The notes: a model not told the origin generated them from the sequence alone. A stretch of 46,000 bases of DNA from Prorocentrum cordatum (GCA_963575745.1 CAUYUJ010018538.1:129001-175000), one strand, 5' to 3'. Positions 1 to 9,837 are shown, counted from the stretch's first letter. Numbers and translations: made by a program.

Positions 1-170
1 CCTGCCTTCTGGGATACGCCAATGTGGCCAAACGTTTGGGCAAAGTTTGGCCACGCTATTGGACCATGCGTTCCCCCAGCCGTTGTGGAAGTCCTTCGGG
101 GAGCACGTGGGGCAGGAAGAGGAGGATGAGGAGAGGGCGGACAAAGGAGGATGAGGAGAAGGATGAGGAC
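1..170 (+). repeat. 3' flank module of an array gene lying left of the window
   Basis: The first bases match the sequence just downstream of the array genes (7207 onward, 23469 onward, 37231 onward), including the purine-rich GAGGATGAGGAG stretch at about 120-170. The window therefore begins just after a further, unseen gene copy. It is nearly identical to 23469-23640, which points to a recent duplication. Confidence 0.8.
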
Positions 171-615
171 ACCTCTTGGGAGCTTTCGGGGTCATTCTAA
201 GGGCCTCCCGGGAACTTCCGGGGGCCTTTGGAGGCTTCTTGTGGGGGCCACTCTGCGGGCATTTTGGGGCTTCTTCGGGGCCTCTTTTGCCGTCTTACAG
301 CCTTCCTGGCCCGTCTGACGCCGTCGGAATCCGTTTTGTGAGCCTCTCTGGGCCTTCTTGGGTCCTCCTCGGGGCGCCTCGGGGTCGTCGTGAAGGCCAT
401 CTTGGGCGTCTGGGGGGCCTCTAGGGCCGTCTTGGGGGTCCCTCTGGGGACCGTCTTGGGAGCTTCTCTGGCCGTCCTGGGGCCATCTTGGAGACCTCTT
501 AGGCGATCTTGTGGCACTCTTGGGGGCCTCTTGGGCCGCCTTGGGCCGTCGGAAGGTCATTTTGAAGCAAATGCCAAAAGCTTTGAAGACCGAAGGACAA
601 TCAATGGTTTTGGCC
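170..615. repeat. TCTTGG minisatellite, block 1
   Basis: Degenerate tandem words of about 10-13 nt such as GGCCTCTTGGG, GCCGTCTTGGG and GCCATCTTGGAG fill this stretch. The words are irregular in length, so apparent ORFs on both strands (Pro/Arg/Lys-rich on the minus strand, Gly/Leu-rich on the plus) are compositional artefacts. The block recurs in every spacer, always after the gene's 3' flank and in the same orientation. Confidence 0.8.
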
Positions 616-617
616 TC

Positions 618-1500
618 TTCGGGCCACCCTTTCGTGGTGTCACAGTGTGTTGGCCCCATGATGGCGCCCAGACTACGAGTGCAACAGCTTGTTTTCCTCA
701 AACGGTTTTCGGGGTGATGCGTGTCATCATTGCATGGTTTCACACAGTGTGGCGCCATGCTGGCCCCCCGAGTACTAGTGAGACAACTAGTTTTTCTCAT
801 TCGATTTTCGGGATGACACGTGTCACCCTGTTGTGGTTTCACAGTGCATGGACCCATGTTGGCTCCCAGAGTACGAGTGCAACACTTGGTTTTTATCACA
901 CGGTTTTCGCGGTGACACGTGTCATTCTTGCGTTGTTTCACATTGTATGGCCCCATGTTGGCCCCCAGAATACGAGTGAAGCGCTTGGTTTTTCTGACAC
1001 GGTGTTCGTAATGACGCGTGTCACCCCTGTGTGGTTTCACACTGTACGGCCCCATGTTGGCATCCAGAGTACGAGTGGAACAGTGGGCTTTTCTCAATCG
1101 GTTATTGGGGTGACACGTGTCACTCTCTGGTCGTTTTATATTGTGTGGTTTCATGTTGGCGCCCAGAATACCAATGGCATACCAGGTTTTTCTCACACGA
1201 TTTTCGGGGTGACACGTGTCACCTTTGTGCGGATTCACCCTGTATGGCCCCATGTTGGCGCCCAGAATGCGAATGAAACATTTGGCTTTTCTCATACAGT
1301 TTTCGAGGTTCCACGTGTCATCCCTTGTGCACTATCACACTGAATGGCCCCATGTGGGCGCCCAGAGTACGAGTGAAACAAATTGTTGTTCTCACAGTTT
1401 TCGGGTTGGCACGTGTCGCCCTTGTTTTGTTTCACACAGTAAAGCCCCATGCTGGCGCCCAGATTCCGAGTGGAACACTTGGTTTTCTCATACGGTTGTC
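618..1500. repeat. 99-bp satellite with GACACGTGTC palindrome, array 1
   Basis: About eight monomers, with palindrome centres near 718, 817, 916, 1016, 1116, 1214, 1313 and 1410, give a period close to 99 bp. Each monomer carries a (G)GACACGTGTC-like palindrome with a CACGTG core, then a TTTCACACTG segment and a CCCATGTTGGCGCCCAGA segment. Because 99 is 33 codons, reading frames stay open through the array on both strands. The 33-aa repeated peptides are a by-product, not evidence of a gene. Confidence 0.9.
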
Positions 1501-1514
1501 CCAGAACCAAGAAC

Positions 1515-1790
1515 CAAGAGACACCATCTCCGAGCTGGGATCACGGGAACTGTGGGTCCGTCTGGCGAGCGACACCCAGGAATCAAAGGACGCCGGTCTC
1601 GGGCTGAGACCACGGGAAGTGTCGGTCCCACTGGGTCCCCGTGGCGAGCGGCGCCCCTGTGGCGAGCGGCGCCCAGGAGTCAAGAGACGCCATTTCCAGG
1701 CTGAGGCCACGGGGGAGTGTGGGTCCCCGTGGCGAGCGGTTTCCAGGAATCATGCGCCGAACCAAGAAGTTCAAAGATCTGCGTGCGAAA
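1515..1790. repeat. 70-bp repeat, array 1
   Basis: Tandem copies of a unit built on CCCCGTGGCGAGCGGCGCCC and CCAGGAATCAAGAGACGCC, followed by a GAGGCCACGGGGGA segment. The period is 70 bp where cleanest (see 10830-11185). This copy is partly contracted, with a short internal duplication of the GGCGAGCGGCGCC part near 1640-1675. Confidence 0.8.
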
Positions 1791-1899
1791 TTGAAAAATA
1801 GGGTCTGTCCTGCAGGAAGGACGGGGCCGAGAATTCAGGAGTCCTCATTTTCGGACCTGTCCGAATTTGAACCAGAATTTGATCCAGAATCGGCTCCCT

Positions 1900-2735
1900 C
1901 TTAAACAACTAGTGTCAAACTGCGCACGACACCTTCATTCAAGTAGGGTCTCCACGGGCGCAGGCCAGGATTAATATCATATGACCTTAGACTCGCCGAT
2001 CCCCCCTCGTACTTTTGGGCCGTCTCGGGGGCCTTGCAGGTCGTCTTGAGGTCATCTCGGGTCGTGGTGCGGCTACTGTGGGCCCTCTTGATGGTCTCGT
2101 CGACTGTTTGGCGCTCTGTCTGTGCCCTCTTGGGACTTTTTGGAGGCTCCGGAGGCCCCAGGGGTGCGTTGACGACCTCGTGCCCCCCCTCGCCTCGAAG
2201 AGCATTTGGGGCCGCAGGGGAGGGAAAAAGGGGGAGGGGGGGCAGCCAGATGTCTCCCACGCCTTGTCACCCCCCGCAAGCGGGGGTCGGCGGACTTCGA
2301 AGAAGTGGCAGTGCAAGAGCTGTTGCCCGGTATTCGTGCACAGTTTTGCCATCAGCACGTTTTTTAGCTGCCACGAGTCAACGTCCTCGTGGCTGAGTGC
2401 TCGGTCGATGCGAGGCCCGCATCCTCCGAGGTGCGCTTGTGGTGGACCGGCGGCGCGCAATTAACATACGAATGATGACCTCTGGGATGTCGCCAGGGGG
2501 GAGATGACTTCTCCCGCGGTGACCTATCGATGCCGCCTGCACAGCTGGAGGCTCGGAACCCAAGAGTTTGTCATGCCGGTCCACGGAAAAAGTATGGCGA
2601 AACTGCCACCTGCTCTCACGTTGTCCCCCACCTCTTCTCTTTGTGGAAGAAGCCATGGCCGCTGTGGAAGGTATCATGGCGGGCTGTTTTTCCCAATTAG
2701 GCTTGCCTAAGGGGTTCTTTCGTGGTTAAAGGTTG
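1900..2735. repeat. 0.8-kb conserved spacer module, copy 1
   Basis: This module is single-copy within each spacer but recurs in all four spacers (11320-12090, 25340-26160, 41420-42235). It has more ordinary complexity than the satellites around it. One + frame near 2285-2460 reads like decayed protein (…SADFEEVAVQELLPGIRAQ… then a stop). The spacer copies differ by amino-acid-changing substitutions there, so I do not call a gene. Origin unknown; a decayed transposon or exon is possible. Confidence 0.6.
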
Positions 2736-3065
2736 GCGTCTCCTATTCTTACTTTGCTTGTTGCTCGGAGGTTCCTCGGATTCCTCGGGTTCCCCACCCC
2801 CGGTGCCGCCTATTGTTATGTTGCCCGTTTCCCGGAGGTTCCTCGGGTTCCCCAGGTTCCTCGGGCTCCCCGCCCCCAGTGCCTCCTGATGTCACGTTGC
2901 CCGTTCCTCGGAGGTTCCTTTGGTTCCCCGGGTTCCGATCGGGTTCCCCGGGTACCTCGGGTTCGCAATGCCGACCCATGCCAAGCCATGCCAAGGATGC
3001 CAAGCCATGCTACAATACCAAGCAATGCCAAGCGATGTGCCAAGCGATGCGCCGTGCAACAAGAT
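2735..3065. repeat. CCTCGGGTTCC / GCCAAGCAAT block, copy 1
   Basis: Two short-word arrays lie in series. The first has words such as GAGGTTCCTCGG and CCTCGGGTTCCC with recurring GTTGCCCGTTCC phrases. The second, from about 2970, is a 10-nt minisatellite of GCCAAGCAAT and GCCAAGCGAT. The same pair precedes the array genes (4780-4940, 21000-21165, 34890-35085), which links this block to the gene's upstream region. Confidence 0.75.
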
Positions 3066-3129
3066 TCCCCTACTTGGGGTCTGCGCTGGGTTCATTTTTT
3101 GTGGGTTGGCCTTGACTGTATGTAAAGTG

Positions 3130-3475
3130 TTTCAGGGTGGATCCAGCTGCGGCGACAAGAAGTCCCCCATGAGGCCCGAAAAGACCGAAGGACGCCAGGG
3201 AGGTCCTCCGCTGTCTAGACTGGCCCTCCTCCGATCGACAGATCCCAGCAAAGCCTGACGGCACTGCCCCCACATTCTCCGACTGCCGCTTGCAGCGGTC
3301 CGTGGAGCTCGAGGGCTCGAGGCGAGGCAGAGCGGCGGGCCAAGTTGCACGCCCCGTGCAGCCAAGACGCCGAAGCAAGGAGCAGCTCGGGCTCGGAGGG
3401 GCCTCCCTGTTCCCTGGGCCCTTCCACGGTGGCTCCTCCAGCGCTGCTCGTGCACCCAGGCGCCCCTCCTCCCCC
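3130..3475 (+). pseudogene. decayed 5' end of an array gene (unit 1)
   Basis: The sequence from about 3140 can be laid on the 5' end of the intact gene: GGCGACAAGAAG…CCCGAAAAG…CGCTGTCTAGACTGGCCCTCCTCCGATC parallels the 60-90 bases before the true start, and CAGCGGTCCGTGGAGCTCGA parallels CAGCGAAGACATGGAGCTCA at codons 6-12. The start codon is lost and nothing downstream of about codon 20 is recognisable. About 160 bp present in the two other decayed heads (16333-16530, 26543-26735) are missing here. What replaced the rest runs into the (TCC)n tract. This is homology by eye, so moderate confidence. Confidence 0.5.
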
Positions 3476-3477
3476 CC

Positions 3478-3543
3478 CCTCCTCCTCCTCCTCCTCCTCC
3501 TCCTCCTCCTCCTCCTCCTCCTCCTCCTCGTCCTCCTCCTCCT
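3478..3543. repeat. (TCC)n microsatellite, empty insertion site
   Basis: A tract of about 22 TCC units with one interruption (CGT near 3530), followed directly by CTTTTGCGTTAGACCAACCTG. In the other two units the same flank pair encloses a LINE. This is therefore the unoccupied version of the target site. Confidence 0.95.
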
Positions 3544-4989
3544 TTTGCGTTAGACCAACCTGAGCAAGAAGCTGTGGTGTTTAGGCTGTCAGAAAAAGAA
3601 CGTGCAAGAACGACTCGGGTCAACAACAACCTGGCGGGCGCCGCGGGAAATGAAGCCGTGGCCCGAGATGTCCACAGGCCGAGGTTTCGTTCCTTCCTTT
3701 GTCTCTATAGTTCCTTCTGATCGTAGCTTGACGGTGCAGCCCCACATCCTCAGGCATCCCAGCCGCGCAAGCCGTGTGGAGCGCCGCTTTCTTCAGCGAC
3801 GGTGGCTCTGCGTCGTGCCCAGCGCACCCCTCCCAATCGAGCACGCCGCTCTCCTGATCTGCCCCTCCAGACAGAATGGCTGCAGCCCGTCCGCCGGAAG
3901 TCCCTCCCTCGGCGGCGCGCTCAGGGGAGTAGTGAGAGGGGGCAGGCCTGCTCAGAAGGTGGTGGAGCTTCTCAGAAGCCCCTGCGTCCTCCTGAGCCTC
4001 GTGAGATGCCCTGCCCCCTTTGCTTTCCCCCACCCCACGGGCTCGTCGCCAACTCCCCCTTCATCCCGCGGGACGCCGCTGTGGGCTGGCCCCCGCGCGC
4101 ACAGAGACGCGCAGGGGGTCCGCCTCTGAATCCGGCCAGGCCCCGCGCACCGGCGCGCCTCCAGCCAGAGGTCTTCCCCCCCCCTCGCAGCTGAGACCAC
4201 GGAGGCTGCTTGGGGCCCGCCCTCTCCCACCATTTCACCAATACGCCAGCGCACCATCCCGTCAACAGGCACCCGGACGGGGCCGAGGACCTCCCCGCGG
4301 CCCCTCGGCCATCGAAGTCGGCCGTAGGGAGGGGTCCAAAACGTGCCTCCACCTTCTCAAACCAGTACACCAAGGGAGGACCATCCCAGGCCTCATCATC
4401 CACCAGTCAACCAATTCATCATGGTCTTCCCTCTCTCGAGAGTAGACTACAGTGGGAGCCCATGGCAAGAACCACCATACGGTTTGCTAGGGTACCCTGG
4501 GTTTCTTTGGTTTATGTTCGGATTGAAGGCTTGCAACGGTCGCAAAGAAACCGCAGCTGGCAGAGTATCCTGAGTGTCTGAGATGCTTGGCGCGAGCCAT
4601 GGATAAACCACCTGGCCCCTTTCCTTCGCTGGCGGCCGCTAAGCAAGAAGTCTAACCCTGGCCCGAGAAACTCCAGCGATTTTCAGGGCTGGGTTTCCTG
4701 CGATGTGTTTCCCCCCAATGAGGCTGGCCTAAGGGGTTCTGACTTGGTTAACAAGAATGGTGCCTCGGGGGGGCACGTTGCCCGTTCCCCGGAGATCCTT
4801 CGGGTTACCATGCAAAGCAATTCCAAGCAATGCCAAGCAATTTCAAGCAATGCCAACCCATGCCATCCATGCAAAGCAACGCCAAGCAATGCCAAGCGAT
4901 GCCAAGCGATGCGCCGATGCGATGCGCCCATGCAATAAGCTTTCCACTAATTGGGGGTCGCGCCAGGCTCATTTTGTTTTAGTTCTTTC

Positions 4990-5022
4990 GGCCTCTGGGG
5001 GCCCTCACGGGGCCCCGAGGCT
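4990..5022. other. GC-rich hairpin upstream of gene copy 1
   Basis: GCCTC and GAGGC arms enclose GGGGCCC/GGGCCCC arms around a TCAC loop, giving a strong imperfect stem. The same stem occurs at about 21221-21251 and 35138-35168. Related sequence with a TTTTCGGC…GTCAGAAAACG frame occurs at 13855-13965. Confidence 0.55.
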
Positions 5023-5534
5023 GTCAGAAAACGTCCTGGGGTGAAAAACCGACCCCAATGAAGAGGTCCAGACCTCTGGGGGCCTACGTTGTGAAAAAAT
5101 CACGACGTCGGGGTTTGGGGGAGGGACATAGAGGCAATACGAGGTTTTCGGGTCGGACGAACGGGGGGCCGACGGGGGGACAGAGAAAGGGGGGGAGTAG
5201 GACATTTGCTGCATGCGCCCGGAGAATCAGCTGCGAAAGTTGACTCGCTAACACGCCATTTGCCCCCAGTTTCGCCCGACCCGACGGGGGAGGGAAGGAT
5301 GTGGGCAGAAGAGGTGAGAGTGGCATCGGGGCAAGAAAGGAGTTGAGTGAGGAGCAGGAAGGGCCTCAGACGTTGCGGAATCCAAACGCAACGGGCACGT
5401 CCGAGCAGTCAACCGATGTTGGGGACATCGGGTCAGCGGTCTCATCTTGGACTGCCTTGTCTTTCCTCTCTCCCGGCGTCGCTCCTGCCGCGTTGTCCTC
5501 TGGTGTGCATGCGCTCCTCTGGAGCGGACCGTTT

Positions 5535-5550
5535 CAGACGTGGACGTCTG
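5535..5550. promoter_or_regulatory. 16-bp palindrome CAGACGTGGACGTCTG
   Basis: Arms CAGACGT and ACGTCTG with a GG centre. It is identical in all three copies (also 21772-21787 and 35514-35529), at 311, 354 and 354 bp before the start codon, although sequence just downstream differs by indels. A regulatory role is inferred only from position and conservation. Confidence 0.4.
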
Positions 5551-5612
5551 TCCAAAGCTCTTATCCGCGCCACGCGACACCTGCTATTTCACCTGAGCAT
5601 ATTGTCCAGTCA

Positions 5613-5634
5613 CCCGCAGCTATTTTGGCTCAAC
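5613..5634 (+). other. possible relict spliced leader
   Basis: Matches the 22-nt dinoflagellate spliced leader at 18 positions, with an unbroken ATTTTGGCTCAA run, in sense orientation in the 5' region. The equivalent sites in copies 2 and 3 are more decayed (about 15 and 12 matches by eye). Relict leaders of this kind are known from dinoflagellate genes that arose by reintegration of trans-spliced mRNA. Confidence 0.5.
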
Positions 5635-5645
5635 ACCCTCGGCGC

Positions 5646-5668
5646 ACGCCTGCTTGCTTCCGCTGCAG
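5646..5668 (+). promoter_or_regulatory. candidate trans-splice acceptor, copy 1
   Basis: A pyrimidine-rich run GCCTGCTTGCTTCCGCTGCAG ends in AG at 5667-5668 and is identical in copies 2 (AG at 21947-21948) and 3 (AG at 35689-35690). Use as the spliced-leader acceptor would give a 193-nt 5' UTR. Other AG dinucleotides are possible. Confidence 0.35.
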
Positions 5669-5861
5669 ACCAGAGCTCACACCTCATCTCGGAGCAGGGC
5701 GAGTTGAGATAACGGCGGCTCATCATCGGTCCCTGGACCCCTCCTGGGGTCCAAGCGCACCAGCTTTCCAAGCCGCGCCCAGCCGTGGCGACGAAGATGC
5801 CCCCCCGAAAGCCCACCGCCGTTGTCTCGACTCGCCCTCCTCTGATCACCGTCTCGCCGGG

Positions 5862-7082
5862 ATGGCGCCGCACCGCCGCAGCGAAGACATGGAGCTCAGC
5901 AGCGACAGCGACGCGGCCGCGCCGGCCTCTGGCTGGAGCACAGGCAGGGTCCTCGGCTGCGCGGCGCTGGCCTGTGCCGCCTGCGCCGCGGGCGGCTTCG
6001 CGGCAGGCGGCGGCGCTGGCTCGCCAGGGGGCGGCCTCGCGGACAGGCGCGATTTGCTGCAGGTGCTGGCAAAGCCGGCGCGGGAGAAGTGCAGCGACGT
6101 GTCCGGGGACTGCTTCGATACGGCGTGTTGCGACGTGGCTGGCTTCACCTGCTTCGTGACGACCACGCCTGGCTCGGCCCAGTGCATGAAGAACTGTACG
6201 CCCAGCGAGACGACGGCCTGCGCGGTGCCTGTGCCCAAGGTCGGCGAGCCGATGTACTTGGACAACGCCGTAGCACCCGGAACATCGATGTATTGCTTCT
6301 CCGTTTACATGGCAGACACTGGCAGCGACGGCAAAACCGAGCGCCCGGACGAGCTGAACTTGCTGAAGGCGGCGTACGACAGGAAGATAGGCATCTTCGC
6401 GTGCGAGCAGTGGGGCATTTTCAGCGACAAGCCAGGCGACCTGGCCCCTGGCGTGCCCTTCGTGGCGGTGGACGACGCCGATGGTGACTTCCACATTCTC
6501 AAGCGCGAGGAGACTGGCACCTGGGTCAACACAGGATTGCACACACAGGTCTGGAAGGCGATCAGGGCGGCGGGAGACTACCAGCGCGCCAGCTGGATAG
6601 TCAAGGTAGATTGCGATGCGGTGTTCTTGCCGAGCCGCTTGAGGCCCTTCCTTGCCTCCCAGGGCGAGCCTGGGAGCGGTGTGCCTGGCATCTACCTCGA
6701 GAACTGCAAATACTGTAAGTGGGGTTGGTTCGGGAACTTGGAGATCATGTCGCTGACTGCCGCCCAGACGCTGTTCCCGAACATCGAATGGTGCAAGCAG
6801 GTCCTGGATTGGAAGACGGGAGTGGAGGGCGGCAAGTACGGGCCGATGGGGGAGGACCTTTTCGCTCAGAGCTGCTTGGACGCCATGGGTGTGCGCCGCG
6901 GCGGGGCGTTCGACACTACTCTGGACGCGGCCTGCGAGGCGGATCGCCCAGAGGACCAGAAGAAGAACAAGAAATGGAGGCCTGATTGCACGGAGAGGAA
7001 GACCGCAGCATATCATCCCATGATGAAGGTGGGTGATTACGTGAAGTGCTTCGAGAAGACGGTGGAGGCATTCGGGTACTGA
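5862..7082 (+). CDS. array gene copy 1: membrane-anchored Cys-rich, GT-A-like glycosyltransferase-like protein
   Basis: 406 aa, no intron visible. An acidic cytosolic head (1-28; ELSSDSD at 11-17) is followed by a small-residue hydrophobic segment (about 30-50), consistent with a type II signal anchor. A cysteine module follows with spacing C77-x6-C84-x4-C89-C90-x6-C97-x10-C108-x3-C112. It recalls the CC-containing knot or cellulose-binding-like modules common in dinoflagellate proteins. Residues about 140-406 look like a GT-A enzyme: KVDCDAVF with D250-x-D252 as candidate metal ligands, GWFGNLEIMS, and GEDLFAQSCL with E331-D332. Donor and acceptor are unknown. The start is chosen at ATG 5862 because all three copies align from here, while a net 43-bp indel upstream breaks any shared longer frame. 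Differs from copy 2 at S23A, G53S, S54P, D61A, D64E, V222I and I246V. The family assignment is inference; the gene itself is clear. Confidence 0.88.
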   Translation: MAPHRRSEDMELSSDSDAAAPASGWSTGRVLGCAALACAACAAGGFAAGGGAGSPGGGLADRRDLLQVLAKPAREKCSDVSGDCFDTACCDVAGFTCFVTTTPGSAQCMKNCTPSETTACAVPVPKVGEPMYLDNAVAPGTSMYCFSVYMADTGSDGKTERPDELNLLKAAYDRKIGIFACEQWGIFSDKPGDLAPGVPFVAVDDADGDFHILKREETGTWVNTGLHTQVWKAIRAAGDYQRASWIVKVDCDAVFLPSRLRPFLASQGEPGSGVPGIYLENCKYCKWGWFGNLEIMSLTAAQTLFPNIEWCKQVLDWKTGVEGGKYGPMGEDLFAQSCLDAMGVRRGGAFDTTLDAACEADRPEDQKKNKKWRPDCTERKTAAYHPMMKVGDYVKCFEKTVEAFGY

Positions 7083-7385
7083 GTTCTTGGGAGACGCGCT
7101 CTGCGAATTACTCAAGTGGTTTACACTATTCCGCCGACCCCCAGAAGGAATCAGATCCTGCGACGATCGCGGAAGTTATCGCAGACGCCCACAGCGAATC
7201 ACCGCCGCCCCCTGCCTTCTGGGATACGCCTATGTGGTCAAACGTTTGGGCAAAGTTTGGCCACGCTATTGGATCATGCGTTCCCCCAGCCGTTGTGGAA
7301 GTCCTTCGGGGAGCACGTGGGGCAGGAAGAGGAGGATGAGGAGAGGGAGGACAAAGGAGGATGAGGAGAAGGATGAGGACACCTC
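7083..7385 (+). repeat. 3' flank module of gene copy 1
   Basis: Starts GTTCTTGGGAGACGCG right after the stop codon and is shared with 23363-23650 and 37105-37400. It ends in a purine-rich run of GAGGAGGATGAGGAG words at 7325-7380. It probably includes the 3' UTR. No AATAAA-type signal was noted, as expected for dinoflagellates. Confidence 0.65.
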
Positions 7386-8090
7386 TTGGGAGCTTTCGGG
7401 GTCATTCTAAGGGCCTCCTGGGAGCTTCCGGGGGCCTTTGGAGGCTTCTTGTGGGGGCCACTCAGGGGGCCTTGGGGGGCTTCTTTGGGGCCTCTTTGGC
7501 CCGTCTTACGCCGTCGGAAGAGCTTCTCTGGGCCTTCTTGGGTTCTTCTCGGGGCGCCTCGGGGTCGTCTTGAAGGCCATCTGGGGCGTCTGGGAGGCCT
7601 CTAGGGCCGTCTTGGGGGTCCCTCTGGGGACCGTCTTGGGAGCTTCTCTGGCCGTCCTGGGGCCATCTTGGAGACCTCGTGGGCGATCTTGTGGCAATCT
7701 TGGGGGCCTCTTGGGCCGCCTTGGGCCGTCGGAAGGTCATTTTGAAGCAAATGCCAAAAGCTTTGAAGACCTAATGACAATCAATGATGTTGGCCTCTTC
7801 GGGCCACCTTTGCAGTCTTGGGCCGTCTTAGGGGCCTCTTGGGCGCTGCTTGGACCGTCTTGGACTCTGTTGGACCATCTTGACGGTCTTGGAGGCATCT
7901 TGAGACCCTCCTGGAGACCATCTTGGGGCTAATTTCCTTGAGCTCTCTTGGGGCCATCTTCGCCGTCGTGGAGGCATCTTGGAGCCATTTTGCGCCGTCT
8001 TTGCCATTTTGGAGCTGATGGGGCAAACGGAAGACGAACTTCGAAGAGCTCTCCAGGTGGCTGGCGCGCTGGGACCCCAAACAACCAAAC
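7386..8090. repeat. TCTTGG minisatellite, block 2
   Basis: Same word family as 170-615. The first 400 bp align closely with that block up to the phrase ending near 7810; after that it continues with more words in place of the 99-bp satellite. This is where the long and short spacer types diverge. Confidence 0.75.
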
Positions 8091-8094
8091 ATTC

Positions 8095-8310
8095 AGCACG
8101 GGCGGCGGATCGAAGACGCTTACGGCGAATCACCGCCGCCCCCTTCCTTTTGGAATCGCCCATGTGGCTGAGCGTTGTGGGAAGAGCTCTGCCAAGCTAT
8201 CGGACCATGTGTTGCTCCAGTCGTTGCGGAAACCCTTCGGAAAACATTTGGGGGAGGCTGGCGGGGAAGATCAGGAGGATGAGGAGGAGGAGGAGGAGGA
8301 GGTGGGGGAG
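8095..8310 (+). repeat. second, diverged copy of the gene 3' flank
   Basis: Sequence from GGCGAATCACCGCCGCCCCC onward parallels the 7190-7350 flank (CCTTTTGGAATCGCCCATGTGG against CCTTCTGGGATACGCCTATGTGG), followed by a (GAG)n purine run at 8270-8310. It suggests an old duplication or a lost gene copy. It recurs at 38175-38400 in the other long spacer. Confidence 0.6.
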
Positions 8311-9590
8311 GAGAGGGCATCTTGGGAGCCTCTGGGGGCACTCTTGGGGCCTCCTGGGAGCTTCTTGGGGGACCTTTTGGAAGTCCCACGGGAGCCTCCT
8401 TGGGACTCTCGGAGGACTTTTGGGAGCTTCTTGGAGGCCTATTTGGCCGTCTCAGGGCGTTCCTGGCCCGTCTGACCCCGTCGGGAGCCGTCTTGGGGGC
8501 CTCTCTGGGCATTCTTGGGGCCCTCTTGGGGCGTTTCAGGGCCGTCTTGGACGCCATCTTGGGCGTCTTGGAGGCCTCTTGGGCCGTCTTGGGACTCTCT
8601 TGAGGCCCTCTCGGGAGCCTTGCCGTGATGGGGCCATCTTGGAGGCCTCTCGGACGATTTTCGGCCGATCTTGGGAGTTTGTTGGGCCGTCGCAAGTCGG
8701 AAGGCGGAAAACACGCAAGTGGCAAGTGCCAACATTTTTCAAACACCCAATGAAAATCGATGGTGTTGGCTTCTTCGGGCCTTCTGGAGGACCTCTTGGA
8801 GGCCTCTTGGGCCGTCTTGGAGATCTCTTGGGGGCCTCTTGGGCCGTCTTGGGCCATCTTGGAGCCATCTTGGGCCGTCTTGGAGGCTTCTTGGGCGGAC
8901 TTGGAGGCATCCCGGATCCTCTTGGGCCGTCGTCGAGGCCATCTTGGACCATATTTGGCGAACCTGGAGACCATTTTGGACCATCTCGGCCGTCGAGGAG
9001 GTCATCTTGGGGCCACCTTGAGCGAAAAAGCCGGCGAGGCAGGCAGCCGGCGAGCTGGGCCGAAGCCCCAGGGGGAGTTGTTGTTGGAAAGAGAAGCAAA
9101 ACCAAGCCGTGTAGGATTCAGCACGCCAGGCACCCCTGTGATAAATCAACAGGGGGCGGCGGATCTAGTGGCCTTCGGCCCAGCCCGCCACTGTGCCTGG
9201 TCTGTGGTTCAGGAGCCTCTTGGATGAATATGGGAGTCTCTTTGGACGCCTCTCAGTGGCCTCTTGGAGGGCTTCTGGGTGCTTTCGGCAGCCTTTGTTG
9301 GTCTTCTTGAGGGCCTCTTGGGGGCTTTTTGGAGGCGTCTTGGGGGCGCCTCAGGGGTCTGGGGGGCTTTTTGGCAATATTTGGAAGGAAGGCTCGAAAT
9401 ATCAGTTCAGATTCCCCCTCAAAGGCAAGTGTGCTAATCATGTACCTGTCTCTAAGGGAATGGTACGATGTTTTTGGCGGTCCTCTTGGAACACTTTTGG
9501 AAGAGGGGAGTGGGCCGTCTTAAGGTCACAGGTGCTTATTTGCCAACGGGCCAAGCATAAAGAATCGCCGGCCTTGTCATGGACAGTTCA
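8310..9590. repeat. TCTTGG minisatellite, blocks 3 and 4
   Basis: More of the same word family, interrupted at about 9020-9200 by ordinary sequence (AGCGAAAAAGCCGGCGAGGC to GTGCCTGGTCTGTGG) that is repeated at 39075-39260. The last part, about 9400-9590, is unique-looking within this spacer and holds no gene that I can support. Confidence 0.65.
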
Positions 9591-9836
9591 AGGAGGTGGG
9601 TCTTTGTTGCGAGCGACGCCCAGGAGTCAAGGAGGAGTCAAGGGCCGCCATCCCCGCGCTGGGGCCACGGGTAGGGTGGGTCTCCGTGGCGAGCGGCACC
9701 CAGGAATCAAGGATCGCCATCTCCGCACTGGGGCCACGGGGGGGGGGGTCCCGCGGCGAGCGGCACACAGGAATCAAGGGTCGCCATCTCTGCGCAGGGG
9801 CCACGGGGGAAGGTGGTCCCCGTGGCTAGCGGCACC
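9590..9836. repeat. 70-bp-type repeat, leading block
   Basis: Three to four units related to the 70-bp repeat (GGCGAGCGGCACCCAGGAATC, GCGCTGGGGCCACGGG) lie before the 99-bp satellite. Short spacers lack this leading block. Long spacers have it here and at 39800-40055. Confidence 0.75.
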
Positions 9837-9837
9837 C

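Larger units (their letters stand above)
3545..5861 (+). promoter_or_regulatory. conserved upstream region of gene copy 1
   Basis: About 2.3 kb shared with 19671-22141 and 33633-35883. It contains a GCCAAGCAAT minisatellite (about 4805-4935), a GC-rich hairpin (4990-5022), a 16-bp palindrome (5535-5550), a possible relict spliced leader (5613-5634) and a candidate splice acceptor (5667-5668). No TATA box was noted, as is usual in dinoflagellates. Copy 1 lacks about 55 bp near 3985 that copies 2 and 3 share. Apparent ORFs here (for example 3602-4129) are not conserved as proteins. Confidence 0.6.

Noticed and set aside
192-1295. 367-codon minus-strand ORF with repeated 33-residue peptides
   Set aside because: It is the 99-bp satellite plus minisatellite read in frame; 99 is a multiple of three and both strands stay open.
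618-1500. CRISPR-like array
   Set aside because: No short identical repeats with unique spacers; monomers are whole 99-bp units that diverge throughout.
2285-2460. Conserved protein fragment in the 0.8-kb module
   Set aside because: Stops follow closely, and the four copies differ by amino-acid-changing substitutions.
3290-3563. Small ORFs over the TCC tract
   Set aside because: Poly-Leu, poly-Ser and poly-Pro frames of a trinucleotide repeat.
5301-5861. N-terminal extension of the array gene (593-, 584- and 558-codon frames)
   Set aside because: Copies differ by a net 43-bp indel and many amino-acid-changing substitutions upstream of the ATG, so no shared longer protein. The last 60 codons before the ATG are open in all three, so a shorter extension is not fully excluded.
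6710-6725. Intron donor in the array gene (TGTAAGTGG)
   Set aside because: The frame continues through conserved motifs in all copies; no matching acceptor needed.
5610-7115. 501-codon minus-strand ORF antisense to gene copy 1 (similar ones at copies 2 and 3)
   Set aside because: Shadow of a GC-rich coding frame: Val/Arg/His-rich, no domain, present only where the + gene is.
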